64,000 nucleotides of DNA from Ricinus communis (GCF_019578655.1 NC_063260.1:26436888-26500887), one strand, 5' to 3'; shown: positions 36,752 to 50,406, counted from the stretch's first letter. Notes: generated by a model not told the origin, from the sequence alone. Translations and numbers: made by a program.

Positions 36752-39700
36752 ATGACACCAAATAGCACTATTCTCGTGACCGGTGGTGCCGGTTATATCG
36801 GAAGTCACACGGTCCTTCAACTCCTTTCAGGCGGTTATTCCGTCGTCGTCGTTGATAATCTCGATAACTCTTCCGATATTGCTCTCAAACGCGTTAAAGA
36901 ACTCGCCTCTCAACACGGCAACAACCTGTCCTTTCATCAGGTTCATTCTTTAATTTATTACCTTTTAATTTGAATTCCCTTAATCATTCGGTTTATTCAA
37001 TATGTTTTCGGTTCCGGTGAAATAAACTAAATAATTTATAAACCGGTGCTGTTTCTGGCTGGAAACTTTTGTCAGTTAATAATAATGATTACTAAGCACT
37101 ATTTTTGGAACCGTCGAATGCTAATTAGTTTTCACTGTCAATTTTGTACTTTTTATATTATAATTATGTGAATGGGCCCGTGTTTTTTTCCCCTTTCTTT
37201 TTATTTTGTGTATAATTGATTTTATGATGGCTCTCTGATATTTTAGATTCTGTGTTTTTTTACTGGCAGGTTGACCTGAGGGACAAACCAGCTCTGGAAA
37301 AAATTTTCTCTCAGAATAAGTATGATTAGTTTCTGCTTTCAATTCTATTTTAATTATATAATTCTTTTTTCAATCTAATGAGCTTTTTTGGTTTAACACT
37401 CTGTCTTGTGTTGTGGCTGGCTGTATTAATAAATTATATATTACTAGGAAGCCACATGTATGGCTCTGATGAACTGTATGCATGTATATATTCTGGTTAA
37501 AATAAGAAATCAAATTTAATATTTCATTGCATATGCTTTATTCGATGCTCTCAATTTGAGCGGGGTTAAAAAAAAAAAAAAGAAAGGAATAATTTATAGG
37601 AGAATTTTTTTTAATGAAAATAATAGATACAGTGTCATTTATTTATTTATATATTTTTTGTAATTCCCTGTTTACCATGTAGATTTGATGCTGTTATTCA
37701 TTTTGCTGGGCTCAAAGCTGTCGGTGAGAGTGTGGAGAAGCCATTACTTTATTTTAATAATAATCTTATTGGAACTATTACATTGCTTGAAGTAATGGCT
37801 GCGTATCGATGCAAGAAGGTAATTTTTCTAGATGTTTTTTACATATTTAGTTGCTCTAGCGGCGAATATGTGGTCTAATTTTGCATTTTTTTTGGATTGC
37901 TATCAGCTGGTGTTTTCTTCGTCAGCTACTGTTTATGGTTGGCCAAAGGAGGTTCCTTGTACAGAAGAGTTTCCTTTATCGGCAGCTAACCCATATGGAA
38001 GAACCAAGGTATGTATCTCACATCCATTATCTGCATGTGCTGGTTCACTCTGGAGAATTAGTAACTGAGTTTCTCATGGAAATGAAGAGAATCTGATGAC
38101 TTTGTTCTTTCAGCTTTTCATTGAGGAGATCTGCCGTGATATCTACCGTTCTGATTCTGAGTGGAAGATTATATTGCTAAGGTACTTCAATCCAGTTGGT
38201 GCACACCCTAGTGGGCATATTGGTGAGGATCCCCGTGGAATTCCAAACAATCTTATGCCATATGTGCAGCAGGTTGCTGTTGGCAGGCGACCTCATCTTA
38301 CAGTCTTTGGAACTGATTATTCAACCAAAGATGGTACCGGAGTATGTTTCCTTTGCTATTATGATCCTCTTGTAAAATTTGTTTGTTATGGTCATGTATC
38401 TAGGAATGTTAGGGGCAAAGCTCGTTCCCATATATTGATGATCCTTCTCTCTTTCAGGTGCGTGACTACATTCATGTTATTGACCTAGCTGACGGCCACA
38501 TTGCAGCATTGCGTAAGCTCTCTGATGCTAAAATAGGTAAGTGATACAGTCATGATAATTTCCCTTTGGGTGATGGATGCTTGGGGTGATTTCTTTGTTT
38601 GGCAACATATTTGCACACTAGAGAGCATTATATGATGCCATAAATAGGTGGTAAATTTTTGAGGTTTCTGAATTATGCCTGGTGGGTAGTGCCCCGTTGA
38701 GGGAATCGCTAAGTTAAATTGGTTACCTTATGTAATATATTGCTTTCTGTGCAATTGTGAGCCTTGACAGGTGGCAATTCCTTAGCCTGTAAGTACTGTG
38801 AAAAATGTTTATGATGGTGATAGCTTCTGCATTCTTCCAGTTTTGGATTTTAACTGCAGTTCTGAATGTTTCAAGACAACTTTCATCATGACTCGTGGAT
38901 AATATTTTAATTTTGATCCTTCATGTTCACCTTTTATCTCTTTGCAAAGCCTGTGCTATTCGATGAATTAACGGGTCTATAATTTGTCAAATCTAACTGA
39001 TTAATTGGGGGATGCATCTCACTGTTCAATGACACTGGTCTCATGAGTATGTTTTACAGGTTGTGAGGTATACAACTTGGGAACAGGAAAGGGGACATCA
39101 GTATTGGAGATGGTAACGGCATTTGAGAAGGCATCTGGGAAGGTACTAAACATTTTTCTTGCAGATTGCTATTGGCTTTGGCTATAGATCTTGTTTGGTA
39201 ACTAAATTGGGCAAAAGTTTAGTTTTGGGCTCTCAAGGATAAAACTGCATCTATATAGTTGTGATCAGATTTGGTGCTTTATTTAAGTTGCAAAACTAGT
39301 TTTTGGCTTTTAGAGCATCTCAACCGCATACATAGGTGGTCAACAGAAAATGTGAATCAAATTTTAGTGGGGGCAGGGTTGCCACTCTCATCATTTCATT
39401 CACCCTACAAAATCACTAGTATAATGCATGCATTGCTGCATAGATCCCGCATTTCTGATCTTTTATGTCACAGAACTTGGGATATTTCAATTATGAGATA
39501 CAGCGTGAGGTTGAACCTTGTTTCAACAGAAACTTACCTCCTTGATTAAGGCTTTTATCCTTACAGTTGTTCCTTGTATCTTCGCAATTTTGTACAGTGC
39601 TGTTCGATATGTGTGCTGTCTCTTATTGTTGACTCACTTGATCTTTACACTAATGATACAACGACAGAAAATTCCTCTTGTAATGGCTGGAAGGCGTCCT

Positions 39701-40138
39701 GGTGATGCGGAAATCGTTTATGCATCGACAGATAAGGCAGAACGTGAATTGAATTGGAAGTAAGTGTGAAGGTCCATGGATCTCTTTGTTTGTAATCGTG
39801 TCATTAGTTTAAGTTACGGTTTTGGTGAGATTTTAGAAGGTCCATGGATCTCTTTGTTTGTAATCGTGTCATTAGTTTAAGTTACGGTTTTGGTGAGATT
39901 TTAGAAGGAATAAAATGATGAAAGAGTATTTGAAAAGACAAGTTAATTAAGAGCATCATAAGGCATATAACATGTTACTGTTATTGCAATTTGAGGTATT
40001 GTCACGTGCACTCCATATTCGTCTGACGTGTAATCCCCTTGCAGGGCAAAATTTGGCATTGATGAGATGTGCAGGGATCAATGGAACTGGGCTAGCAAGA
40101 ATCCTTATGGCTATGGATCTGCTGACACCGCTAAGTGA
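36752..40138 (+). CDS. UGE: UDP-glucose 4-epimerase (350 aa)
   Basis: Nine exons: 36752-36940, 37270-37319, 37683-37818, 37907-38008, 38114-38341, 38458-38536, 39060-39142, 39668-39759 and 40045-40138 (TGA). All are GT-AG and in frame. It is an extended SDR enzyme: NAD-binding [10 protein letters not shown] (G11, G14, G17), [19 protein letters not shown], and catalytic Ser131 with Y155-x3-K159 (NPYGRTK). It also has [13 protein letters not shown], the substrate-pocket ENPRG-like [13 protein letters not shown], and [18 protein letters not shown]. It interconverts UDP-glucose and UDP-galactose, feeding galactose into cell-wall polysaccharides and galactolipids, in the cytosol. Length equals the plant norm of about 350. 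There is no targeting signal. Confidence 0.97.
39768..39906 (+). repeat. Perfect 68-base tandem duplication in an intron
   Basis: The 68 bases starting GAAGGTCCATGGATC at 39768 recur without change from 39836, followed by a few bases of a third start. It lies in the last intron (39760-40044) of the UGE gene, close after the donor at 39760. Perfect identity means a recent event. Confidence 0.97.
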
Positions 40139-42267
40139 AGGACGAAACTATTTTTATTTATTTAGACTTTAATTTAGTCTTCCTTGGCCGCCTCGCCATG
40201 CTTATAGAACCGACAGGAATTAGGTCTGCCTAAACTTTGCTAGTAGAATATTTATTTTGATAAACAATAGTTGTGTTATCATCCGCAAATAAGCTGCCTC
40301 ACCCCACACACACCTCCCCCCCAGATTTACATAAAAAAAGGTCCATACCCCACTTTAGGTCTCCCCCTCTTTGCAGAACACTCTTGTGGTGACTGTTACT
40401 TGAGGGCTACATATTTTTTCAAGTCAATTAGCTGACTCTTTTCTAATTGAGTAAATAAATCTTTCTAATTTATTTATGTAATCTCCCTGTCCATGTTTCA
40501 TTGTATTTCAATCTTCGAGATTGTAATTAATAGCAAGTAATCTTCTTCTCTGCTTATGATTAGCACCATTTCCAGTTAAATATTTTTTTCTTTTGTTGTT
40601 TTATTTTTGCCGTGACCTGTCTTGAGCATAAAACCATAACAAATGAAGCCAGACGCGTGTTGTTTATGGCTGCCAACTGTAATGGAAGAATGTGAAGTTG
40701 CTTCCACTAGTATAAGTGGTACAGCAAGGAGGCCACTTGATTGATATATCTTGCGTTCAAAGACTCGGGCTAGGAGGCCACTGACTTTTAAGATTGCAAT
40801 TCTTTTTGGGTACAAGATGGTCCTCTTATAACGAGTGCCTAATTCCACCTTTTAATCAATTTTATTGGATATTATGGCTTAAAGGCAGGAATATTACTCT
40901 CTCTTTGTTATTTTGTCCAGGACATACAGGACACTATACATATACATATTAAGCGGCCCAAATCTCAACCTTATGTAGTTGGATTCCTAATCTTGGGAGA
41001 TTGGAGAAAGAATGTGATAAAGATTGTGCATAGTATGTACGACTGAGCAGGCACGCCCCGATATTACTGTGTAGTTGAATATTAATTTGTCTGGTTGCAA
41101 CCAAATCATATTTGAATTTGTTAAGCACGAAACTCAGCAACGGCAAGCATTGGAATTTTTTTGAATAAAATGATGCTTTTGCAATTCACAATGGTAAATT
41201 GCTCCAATTATAAAGTTCGGTAATCTCATTTAAAATTAGAATGGTAATTATGATTCAGAAGAATTATGATTCTTTATAGCACTCAGTCCTCGATTCTCTA
41301 TTCATAGCCGTTAGAACACTCTAATTTCAAAAGATGGTGGACCCCCTGTCTACTTCATAAAGAAATGATTTAAACTTGTTGGACACCACCCATTTAATAA
41401 GTTCAAATAAGTGGCCCAGAATTATAGTAAGAAAATAAAAATAAAAGAAAAGGAAACCTCAGACTGCAAATCAATATCTCCCCTTTAACACATTCTTTCA
41501 AAAAAAAGAAAAAGAAATGGTATGGTCTAAATCCATTATCAACCGCTATAAATTTCTTTAGAAAAATTCATATCAGTTAATTCACTAGCTAAGTGATGAT
41601 ATACTCACAAAAATAATGATAGAAAAATGAGAAGTATGAATTTACTCATATTTATATGTGTATGTTATTCTTTTTACAAAGAGTAAATATATTTTTTTAT
41701 TTTATTAAATGTAATAAATTTTATGAGATTGAAAATATTAATAGCAATTGCAATTATTTTTTATTTAAAAATGTTTGTATTTCTTCAAATTTCCACCAGA
41801 CAGAAAATACAAGGATAACAAGGTGGTAGTAATGTAATTGGAGTTTTTGTTTCTTAGAAAAAGAAAAGAAAAGAAATGACTAAAAAACGAAATCAGCAAA
41901 TACTTGTGGACTCCTGATTCCGTATGAGTGTAAAAACGGCTAAAGAGCCGGCCTTTTATAGCTCGCTCTTTGTTCCATTTATCAAACAGGTTCTCTAGTC
42001 AATCTGTGTCTATTCAAAGCCAAAATATAATTACACAACTAGAGAGAACTCTTTGTTTAAACCCCTTTTTATAAAACAAAACGCGCTTCCCTGCCTCTCT
42101 CTCTCTCTGTTCTCTCTCCAAAACTTACCGTCGAACTCAAGCTCTCTCTTCTTCTTTCTCCTAGTCGTTTTCCAGATCCATCTCTCCTAAACGTTTCCGT
42201 TTTACCAGATCCAACCGATCTGATCGGAGCTTTACATCTGTGTTTGATCTCGTCCTGTCTTTGAGAA
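40139..42267. other. Intergenic; UGE 3' UTR, then DRP1A promoter
   Basis: The UGE 3' UTR runs to perhaps 40550 (several poly(A)-like signals). No gene is seen between; the minus-strand ORFs at 40576-40848 and 40949-41146 have no family features. The last 200 bases form the DRP1A promoter and CT-rich leader. Confidence 0.6.
42070..42076 (+). promoter_or_regulatory. TATA box of the DRP1A gene
   Basis: TATAAAA in CCCCTTTTTATAAAACAAAACGC, 198 bases upstream of the ATG. A CTCTCTCT pyrimidine patch follows at about 42095-42115 where initiation would be expected. Confidence 0.6.
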
Positions 42268-45200
42268 ATGGAGAATTTGATTTCTTTGGTAAATAAAATA
42301 CAAAGAGCTTGTACTGCTCTCGGTGATCACGGTGAAGCTAGCGCATTGCCTACTCTTTGGGACTCTTTGCCTGCTATTGCCGTCGTCGGTGGCCAGGTTT
42401 ACCTCTAGATCCGACGACTTCTGCTTCTTTTTTTTCTTATTTATGTTTGAATTTTAGGTTTATATTCTTTGCTTTATGTTCTAATTAGTAAATAACTTCT
42501 TAAAGAAGACTTCGAAGTCAAGCGTGTTTGAATCAGCTTTGACTAAACCTGCTAACTTTCTACGTTTAATTTCTGTTTAATAAGTGAATTAGTAATCATT
42601 TATGTTTTTGTAATTGTGTGGCAGAGTTCAGGGAAATCATCAGTGTTAGAGAGCATCGTCGGAAAGGACTTTTTACCTCGAGGATCCGGTAATTGATAAA
42701 AGAAATGGATACTACTCGTTTTACTTGTTTTTTTTTTTTTTTGTGGAATGGAGAAATTGATATTTTTATTATATTCTAGGGATTGTTACTCGGCGTCCTC
42801 TTGTGTTACAGCTTCATAAGAGTGATGAAGGTAGCAGAGAATACGCGGAGTTCCTTCACCTCCCTCGGAAAAGATTCACCGATTTTGGTACATTATTTTA
42901 TATCACAAATCTGTGCTGCCTAATGAAATGAATAAATTTCTTTTTTGCATTTGCTCATGTTTTAATGATTGTTCTGTTTGTTGATGTTGATTTTATATGT
43001 GTAGCTGCTGTGCGCAAGGAGATTCAAGACGAGACTGATCGAGAGACTGGCCGTGCAAAACAAATCTCTAGTGTTCCAATTCATTTGAGTATATATTCTC
43101 CTAATGGTAAGAGATGGAATAAATTGGTTTTGTTATACATATGCTGGTCTTACCTTACATATGGCATCTAAGAGAGTGTTTAGATATTACATCTGTTTAT
43201 TTTTAGTCTTACTTGAATACAACTATAAATCTTTTATTTCTCATCAATTGTAGTTTTGCAATTTTTTGATTTCTTGCAGTTGTCAACTTGACGTTAATTG
43301 ATCTTCCTGGGCTCACAAAAGTAGCTGTTGGTAAGTTGCACGACTTGCTACTTCTCTCTATAAATTTTTCTCTCTTGTTTTACATTTGGTTGCCAAAAAA
43401 ATGTGAGAAGAATGACGGAGGGACCTTACAGAGTTACATTTCTCTTTCTCGTGTCAATACAAGTGATTCCTATATATTTGTTTCACTGACTTGTACTTTT
43501 TGTTGTACCAACTAGCTCAAGCCTCAAGATGGATACTTTACAATTATCTTCTTTCCTTTTTCGTGGTACTATGAGTACAAGTCCTTGTACTGAACTATTC
43601 TGATTTGATGTGTTTTACGCAATGCAGAGGGTCAACCGGACAGTATTGTGCAGGACATTGAAAATATGGTTCGGTCCTACATCGAGAAGGTAACACCCAT
43701 CTCAGACACTGTAATAGGCAAAAGAATCCTATTAGAATAGGAATTAAGTTGGACTCTTTCTTATTTTCTTGATTCCTGATGAGAGGCAGACTTTAATTGA
43801 GATTAGTTAGTAATGATATCTGTTATGCTATTGTTTGCAAGCAGCTATTTACCTTCACATTCTTAATCTTGCCCTTAGATACTTTGGCAATGATGAAGAT
43901 TCACAATTTTTGTTTAATGTTTAACACAATCTTGGTGCAGCCCAACTGTATAATTCTGGCAATTTCTCCTGCCAATCAAGATCTTGCAACATCTGATGCA
44001 ATTAAAATCTCCCGTGAGGTGGATCCTACAGGTAAGCTTATACATTTAGGTTGTTTTCATGCTTTATACCGGGAATTTTGGGTTTTTTAAGTTTGATTGC
44101 AAATAAATCTCATGGATATGCTAAAATTTTAAGTGCCAAGTTCATCATCATAATTTGCTTTTATACAATTTCACAAATTTGCTTTCTGTGTTTTTGCAGG
44201 AGAGAGAACGCTTGGGGTCTTGACAAAGATTGATCTTATGGATAAGGGTACTGATGCAGTTGAGGTAAGCTGGCTTAGTTTCTATTGCTGTTATCAACAT
44301 TTATTCATTTACTAGTGCTTCATTTGCTGGTTTATAGAATGTTGTCTGCAACCATAATAATGAATTTACTGGAGTGTTCCTTGCTTAATTATAATAGAGG
44401 CATGCTTATACATTTATGTGCAATTAACCTGGTTTTCTTCTAATTGCATGCACAAATGAGATTGACTAAGTTGTCATGATGTGCAACTTTGAGAATGTGA
44501 GATTAAAAAGGAAATGAAAACAGCACTGAGAGAGAGCAGATCATAGTTGGAACCTAGCATGCATGCTTTTAGATTTAATCCTCATAAATAAATATAATAT
44601 GAGACCTTAAAGAATGTATGGATTATAGATGAGAGTATCTGAGCTGAGAAATACTTGTCAATACCAAAATTACTGATCCCTGCTAAATAAGATGTCCCTA
44701 ATAATTGCCAAATAAAATCACAGATTTAAAACTAACTTTATTATGAGTATGTAAAACTCGGACTTCAAAGTTGGGTGATCATTGTGAGCCAATCACGATT
44801 TCACAAAATTCCCATTGAATGAGAGCATTTTGTTGCGAAAACTAGAAGCATTTGTAGATAGTCACCAAGTGCATTAGCTACGTGCTTGTCTACTGCTAAT
44901 GTGTCCCATACATGTTTAAGATGGTACATTTATTTTACTTTTACAAGTATTTTTCCCTTTCACCTTATGACACTCAGGTCACATTTTGGTTTGTTAGATA
45001 TTGGAAGGAAAAGCCTATCGGCTAAAATTTCCATGGGTTGGTGTTGTGAACCGCTCCCAAGCTGATATTAACAAGAATGTTGACATGATTGCTGCTCGGC
45101 GTAGAGAGCGGGAGTATTTTGCCAACTCTCCAGAATACAAGCACCTTGCTCACAGAATGGGTTCTGAGCATCTAGCAAAGGTGCTCTCAAAGGTAGGGTT

Positions 45201-46326
45201 AATGTAGTTGGATTTGAGATTTCACATGTTTGTTGATGCTTAGTGTTCATTTTGAAGAACTAACTTAAGGTTTAATATCTCAGCATTTGGAAACTGTAAT
45301 CAAGTCCAGAATCCCAGGCATTCAGTCCCTTATCAACAAGACAATTGCTGAACTGGAATCTGAGTTGAGTCGTCTTGGAAAGCCTATTGCTGCTGATGCT
45401 GGTGTAAGTGTTGGTTTTATTCATTTTGGCATATTTATCACACAGTTGCTACTTTTAAGTCGAGCAAACCAAGTCTCTCTCACTATTTCTACATTTCTGC
45501 AAGAATTGCCATGAATAATAGCATTTGACTTGCAGGGGAAGTTGTACACAATCATGGAGATATGTCGTCTTTTTTATTCAATATACCAGGAGCATCTTGA
45601 TGGAGTGTGAGTATCATAATTTACCCTACTATTTTGTATACTGTCATTTTATCTGGTAAAGCAACTTTGTTATGATAAATTTGATGTTATTGACAGGCGA
45701 GCAGGTGGTGAAAAGATATACAATGTTTTTGATAACCAACTTCCTGCTGCTCTAAAGAGGTTGCAGTTTGACAAGCAACTTGCCATGGAAAATATTCGTA
45801 AGTTAATTACGGAAGCTGATGGATATCAACCACATCTGATAGCTCCTGAACAAGGATATCGTCGTCTCATTGAATCTTCTATTGTTACCATCAGAGGTCC
45901 TGCTGAGGCAGCTGTAGATGCGGTATGCATGAACTTCCAAAGAATAAATTGAGATTTTACTTGTCATCGATGAGATTTTTACATGACTTCTCACTTTGTG
46001 ATCCACTATTATTGGCAATATTTTTCTCACTACATTGTAATTGGTGGGAGGTAAGTTGAGTTGATTTTGTATGTTTGAAATATCTTCTGCATGTGGGCTC
46101 ATACCTGAATATGGCACCACAGGGGTTGAGTAGTTTCAAATATCTTCTGGGTTTAGTGCAACCTTCGTCTTGGATTTTGCCAAATAGGGGTATGCTTTCT
46201 TGTAAGATAGTAATAAGCTGTGCATGTGCTCACTGTAGAAGAGGGAAAGTGAAGGGTACCTTTGTGTTACAGGCTGGAGTTATTAACAGAAAGGTTATGA
46301 GGCAGAATATGGGCCTCGTGATACAA

Positions 46327-46371
<45 letters not shown>

Positions 46372-48618
46372 CTTTTCCCTGTAAGGTAGAGATAAGCTGT
46401 GCGTATGCCATTATAGAAGACAGAGAGTGAGGGATACTTATGTGTTACAGGCTGGAGTTATGAACAGAACGGATAGAGAAGTTGACTCTGTCTCATTATA
46501 GGAGAGAGTTAGAGAGAGAGAGAGAGAGAGAGAAACTGTGGTGTCTTCTCAGAGGCATGACCAGAGCCCATTGCTAATGTTCAACTTATGCCCACTTTCT
46601 CTCATAGGAAAAAAAATGCTTCCACTTTTTCAATACTTGGATAACTTGGGGTTTTCCTATTTTATTCATTATTCACATTTCTCCCTTTTCTTCCCTAACA
46701 TTTGAAATTTCTTCTGTGTAGGATTGCTATGAGTTAGATGAGGAAGAATTGATACACCTAGTTACCTTTTAGAAATGCTCTATGTTATAGCTGCATGTCT
46801 CCAAAATTTAGATTCTAGGCTACTTTGTTTCTCCACTGTGAAGAATGGAGTGTGGATGGTTGCGAGTATGTCATTGATGCATGAACTTGTTTTCCACAAG
46901 GTGTAAAATGATACATAGGTGGGAAATAGGTGATCTGGTCAAAATTTTTATTTTAGGCAGCAATAGCATTTAAAGCCGACTTAGTAAATAACTAGTGCAC
47001 TGGCTTATTCTTGTAGTGTTCTGTGCATGTGATTAATTTCCCATTTATAGATTTTCAGTTTCTGAAATTTTCAGTCTCCCTTGGCTTATTCTTGGTTGTT
47101 GTTAAATCCAGGTTCATGGTCTATTGAAGGAGCTAGTTCACAAGTCCATCGCCGAGACTCCAGTATGTTCCTGTTAATGCTAATTTCTTGGTTATGTGCT
47201 TGCAATTAATGCTATGGTCTGAACTTTCTGATGGCACTTATTTCCGGAGTGTGTAAGCAATTAAGCATTTATAGAATTGACAATCATAGAATTTTGCAAC
47301 ATGGTTAAGCATGCAAAAAACTTAACCACCACCATAACTTTCTTTTTGCAGAAGCAGCAAAAGGACCATGGTACATAAGTAATTGCAGTTATTTTAGTTA
47401 ATATCTAGCATCAGGAGTATTGAATTTAGTGTGCTTAAGGATGTAAAAAAAGAATGTATCATGGACTAATAATGTTTAAAATTGGTAGTAGAACAGTGTC
47501 AAAAATCAAAAGAGAAAATGACTTCTCACCTCTTTAAAACTTCCGAACATAAATTCTCATGTAACAAGTATTATTATTATATAAAAAATGTCGGACTGGG
47601 GGACCCAGACCTTTGACTGCATGGAGGAAGCTGCCTGCTTCTCTCTGCTAGTCGTAGCAAGATCTGGATCAAAGTTGTAGCAATTAATATTCATTGTAGC
47701 ACCTCCTACACTTGCTTTTATCAGAGGTGCATAATGAGGTCATGACAAGAAATGCACATGACTGGATTATTTTCTCTGATTGCATTTTCCCCCTTTTGAA
47801 TGCTGATAATTGTTCTACTCGCTTTATCCTTTTGCCTTCATTTCTGATACTGTTGGATAACAATGTCCTTGGTTCTCAGGAGCTAAAGCAATACCCTGCT
47901 CTTAGAGTGGAGGTTGGAAATGCTGCTATTGATTCACTTGAAAGAATGAAGGAGGAAAGCAGGAAAGCTACACTTAAGCTAGTTGACATGGAGTGTAGCT
48001 ACTTGACAGTTGATTTCTTCAGAAAGCTTCCACAAGATGTTGACAAGGGTGGCAACCCCACACATTCAATATTTGATAGATACAATGATTCATATCTTAG
48101 ACGAATTGGTAAGTTAATGTTCGTGTTTTTCATAGATACATGGACAGTTGCAATGTTGCGATTATCTTCTGTACTGTCAAATGAGTACGGTATTAATGCA
48201 AATATTCACTATCAACATTGAACTACTTACAATGTGTGAACAGGATCAACTGTTTTGTCTTATGTCAATATGGTTTGTGCAAGTCTCCGTAATTCCATTC
48301 CCAAGTCCATCGTTTATTGTCAAGTGCGTGAGGCCAAACGAAGCCTACTTGATCATTTCTTCACTGAGTTGGGTAAAATGGAGGTAAGGAGTGGATGCGC
48401 TCTTCTTTTGTCTATGTTATAACGGTGCTTATGTGATTTTAAAATCAGATGATGAATGTAATTCACATGCAATTTTAAAAATTTTGCAGCAAAAGTATCT
48501 TTCATCATTATTGAACGAGGATCCAGCAGTCATGGAGCGGCGGGCTGCTCTTTCTAAAAGGCTCGAGTTGTACAGGAGTGCACAGGCAGAAATTGATACA
48601 GTTGCTTGGTCTAAGTAG
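42268..48618 (+). CDS. DRP1A: Dynamin-related protein 1A (phragmoplastin-type GTPase, 610 aa)
   Basis: Sixteen exons: 42268-42396, 42625-42688, 42780-42887, 43005-43106, 43280-43330, 43628-43689, 43941-44031, 44200-44264, 44998-45192, 45284-45403, 45536-45606, 45697-45922, 47112-47162, 47880-48108, 48244-48383 and 48490-48618 (TAG). All are GT-AG and in frame. The GTPase has G1 GGQSSGKSS (41-49), switch [11 protein letters not shown]3 DLPG (142-145) and G4 TKID (211-214). The middle/stalk region and the C-terminal GED ([17 protein letters not shown]...) follow; there is no PH or proline-rich domain. That layout and the start [20 protein letters not shown] mark the plant DRP1 class, closest to DRP1A. 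DRP1 proteins act at the cell plate and in clathrin-mediated endocytosis. Length matches the family. Confidence 0.95.
46202..46533 (+). repeat. Diverged 179-base tandem repeat, each copy ending in (GA)n
   Basis: In the 1.2-kb intron 45923-47111 of DRP1A, a unit starting GTAAGATAGTAATAAGCTG at 46202 recurs at 46381 (GTAAGGTAGAGATAAGCTG). Both contain TGTGTTACAGGCTGGAGTTAT and both run into a GA microsatellite: 46330-46368 and 46511-46533. The copies are roughly 85 percent alike by eye. Confidence 0.85.
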
Positions 48619-49385
48619 ATATGCACCAGTTAGAGGCTGTTTTTTGAGAATTTGGATTGATGGCTGTGTAATTCTTTCATTTATTACATGTTGTACCGGG
48701 AAAGAGGGGGAGCATTGTACTATGTTTTTCCTGGCATTGTATGTGCTGCGAATTAAGCAAGGCGGGGTCAATAGCTGCTATATCTCAGTAGCCAGTAGGC
48801 GACTCGATTTGTTTCCTTGGCCGATTCCACATATATGTAGTATGAAATACGAATCTATAATTTTTCCATGCTTTGGTGTGTCCATGGTGGTGGATCTTGT
48901 ATGTGCCTATGCGCATTTTATTTTGATAGGCATTCGCTTTCCTCTAGTGATTGGTTTTTCTTTCTTGAACTCATGAATTAGATTATTATAGTCTAAAACG
49001 TATCGTTAAAATTTACATTTATAAATTTAAAAAGATAGACATAGATTAGTCACAAGAATAAATCTGAGATGATTTTTATATACTAAGAATAACTTATATA
49101 TTATCTATGTAAATGTATAACTTATTATTACTATATAAAAATCTTTAAGATAATATTAAATATTGCCATTTTGATTAAAAAAAATTACCAAACTGATGAC
49201 TATATTAGTGATTAAATATATATAACAGCAACAGCTATTAATTAGCTATTTTTATACTAGCGAGTAATAAGTCAAACAGGCCCCAAATGTGAAATAACTT
49301 CTTATACAATACAGACAAGTTGTACAAGTAATAATTTTTAATCTATTATATCTCGCCACTTAAATAAAAAAAATTTGGAATTTAA

Positions 49386-49780
49386 TGCCCTGTTTGTTTT
49401 CGAAAAATAAATTTTTTTTTGGAAGATATTTTTTCAGAAAAATATAATATTTTCCGACATTTGATTGCAATATTAAGAACCACTTGGAAAATATTTTTCA
49501 ATATTTGACTCTAATTTAGATTTATTTTTCTAAAATAATAGTAATACACTATCATATTTATATGTGCATTTTTATAAATAAATATTTAAAAAAATTTGTA
49601 ACATTGATTTTTTTATATATTTTTGTATTTAATAAGTGTTAGAAAATAATTTTTCGTTTTCAAAATGAAAAGTTATCTTTTATGTTTTAAAATGATTTTT
49701 CTTTGACGAATAAATTAATTTTTCTAGTGTTCTAAATATTGAAAAGTAAAGGAAAATATTTTCTCTAAACAAACGGAGCC
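49386..49780. mobile_element. Tourist-like MITE
   Basis: A 395-base AT-rich, non-coding block bounded by TAA on both sides (49383-49385 and 49781-49783). The left end TGCCCTGTTTGTTT and the reverse complement of the right end GGCTCCGTTTGTTT match at 11 of 14 positions. A 3-base TAA/TTA target duplication with a GGCnnnGTTTGTTT-type inverted end is the signature of PIF/Harbinger-related Tourist elements. The inner ends also mirror each other loosely (GGAAAATATTTT-type words). There is no transposase, so it is non-autonomous. Confidence 0.6.
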
Positions 49781-50283
49781 TAAGTAAACACATATTTTTC
49801 TTTGTTTAAGTAATTGAACTGGATTTCACAGTGTTAAAAAAAAAAACACTGATTGTGAATTCTCAACTCCTTGTTCAAGATTGAGTTCAATTTCAAATTT
49901 CAGGCCTCTGACTTTACTGTTCAGCCCAGCCAATAAAACGACAGGACGTCATTTATGGGCGACAAACTAACTAAATTATACATGCAGGGACAGCGTGTCA
50001 ACATCAACTTCTGCTTCTGTTTGCATAATCCAGATGCTGAAATTGCTTTTCTATTATTATTTTTTTGGTTGAAAACGCTGAGATTGCTTCTCGTGACAGG
50101 GAATTAGGGTCCAAAAGAAAAAGGCAAAAAACAGTAACAAAAGTATATAGCATCTTTATATACTTCTTATTTATCATCAACCACCTTACCTTATTATTAA
50201 TACACATCTCACCTCAAAAATCCTCTAGAAAAGAAAAATTAAAAAGTAAGATTGCTAAAACAAAAAATAAAATTAAACCCAAA

Positions 50284-50325
<42 letters not shown>
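50284..50325 (+). repeat. (CA)n(GA)n compound microsatellite
   Basis: About 9 CA units followed by about 12 GA units. It lies in the probable promoter or 5' UTR of the lipase-like gene, some 80 bases before the leader-intron donor. Confidence 0.95.
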
Positions 50326-50330
<5 letters not shown>

Positions 50331-50406
50331 CAGAGGATTTTTTTTTTTAAAAAAAAATCTAAAAAAATCTGGAGATCATCATCCGATCTGTTCTTCCTTT
50401 ATAAAG

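Larger units (their letters stand above)
48619..50406. other. Intergenic; DRP1A 3' UTR, MITE, then lipase promoter and 5' UTR
   Basis: The 3' UTR of DRP1A probably ends before 49000. AT-rich DNA follows with a MITE-like element (49386-49780) and a (CA)n(GA)n tract. The 5' UTR of the next gene ends at a donor at 50407. ORFs around 50065-50532 are low-complexity and not supported. Confidence 0.55.
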
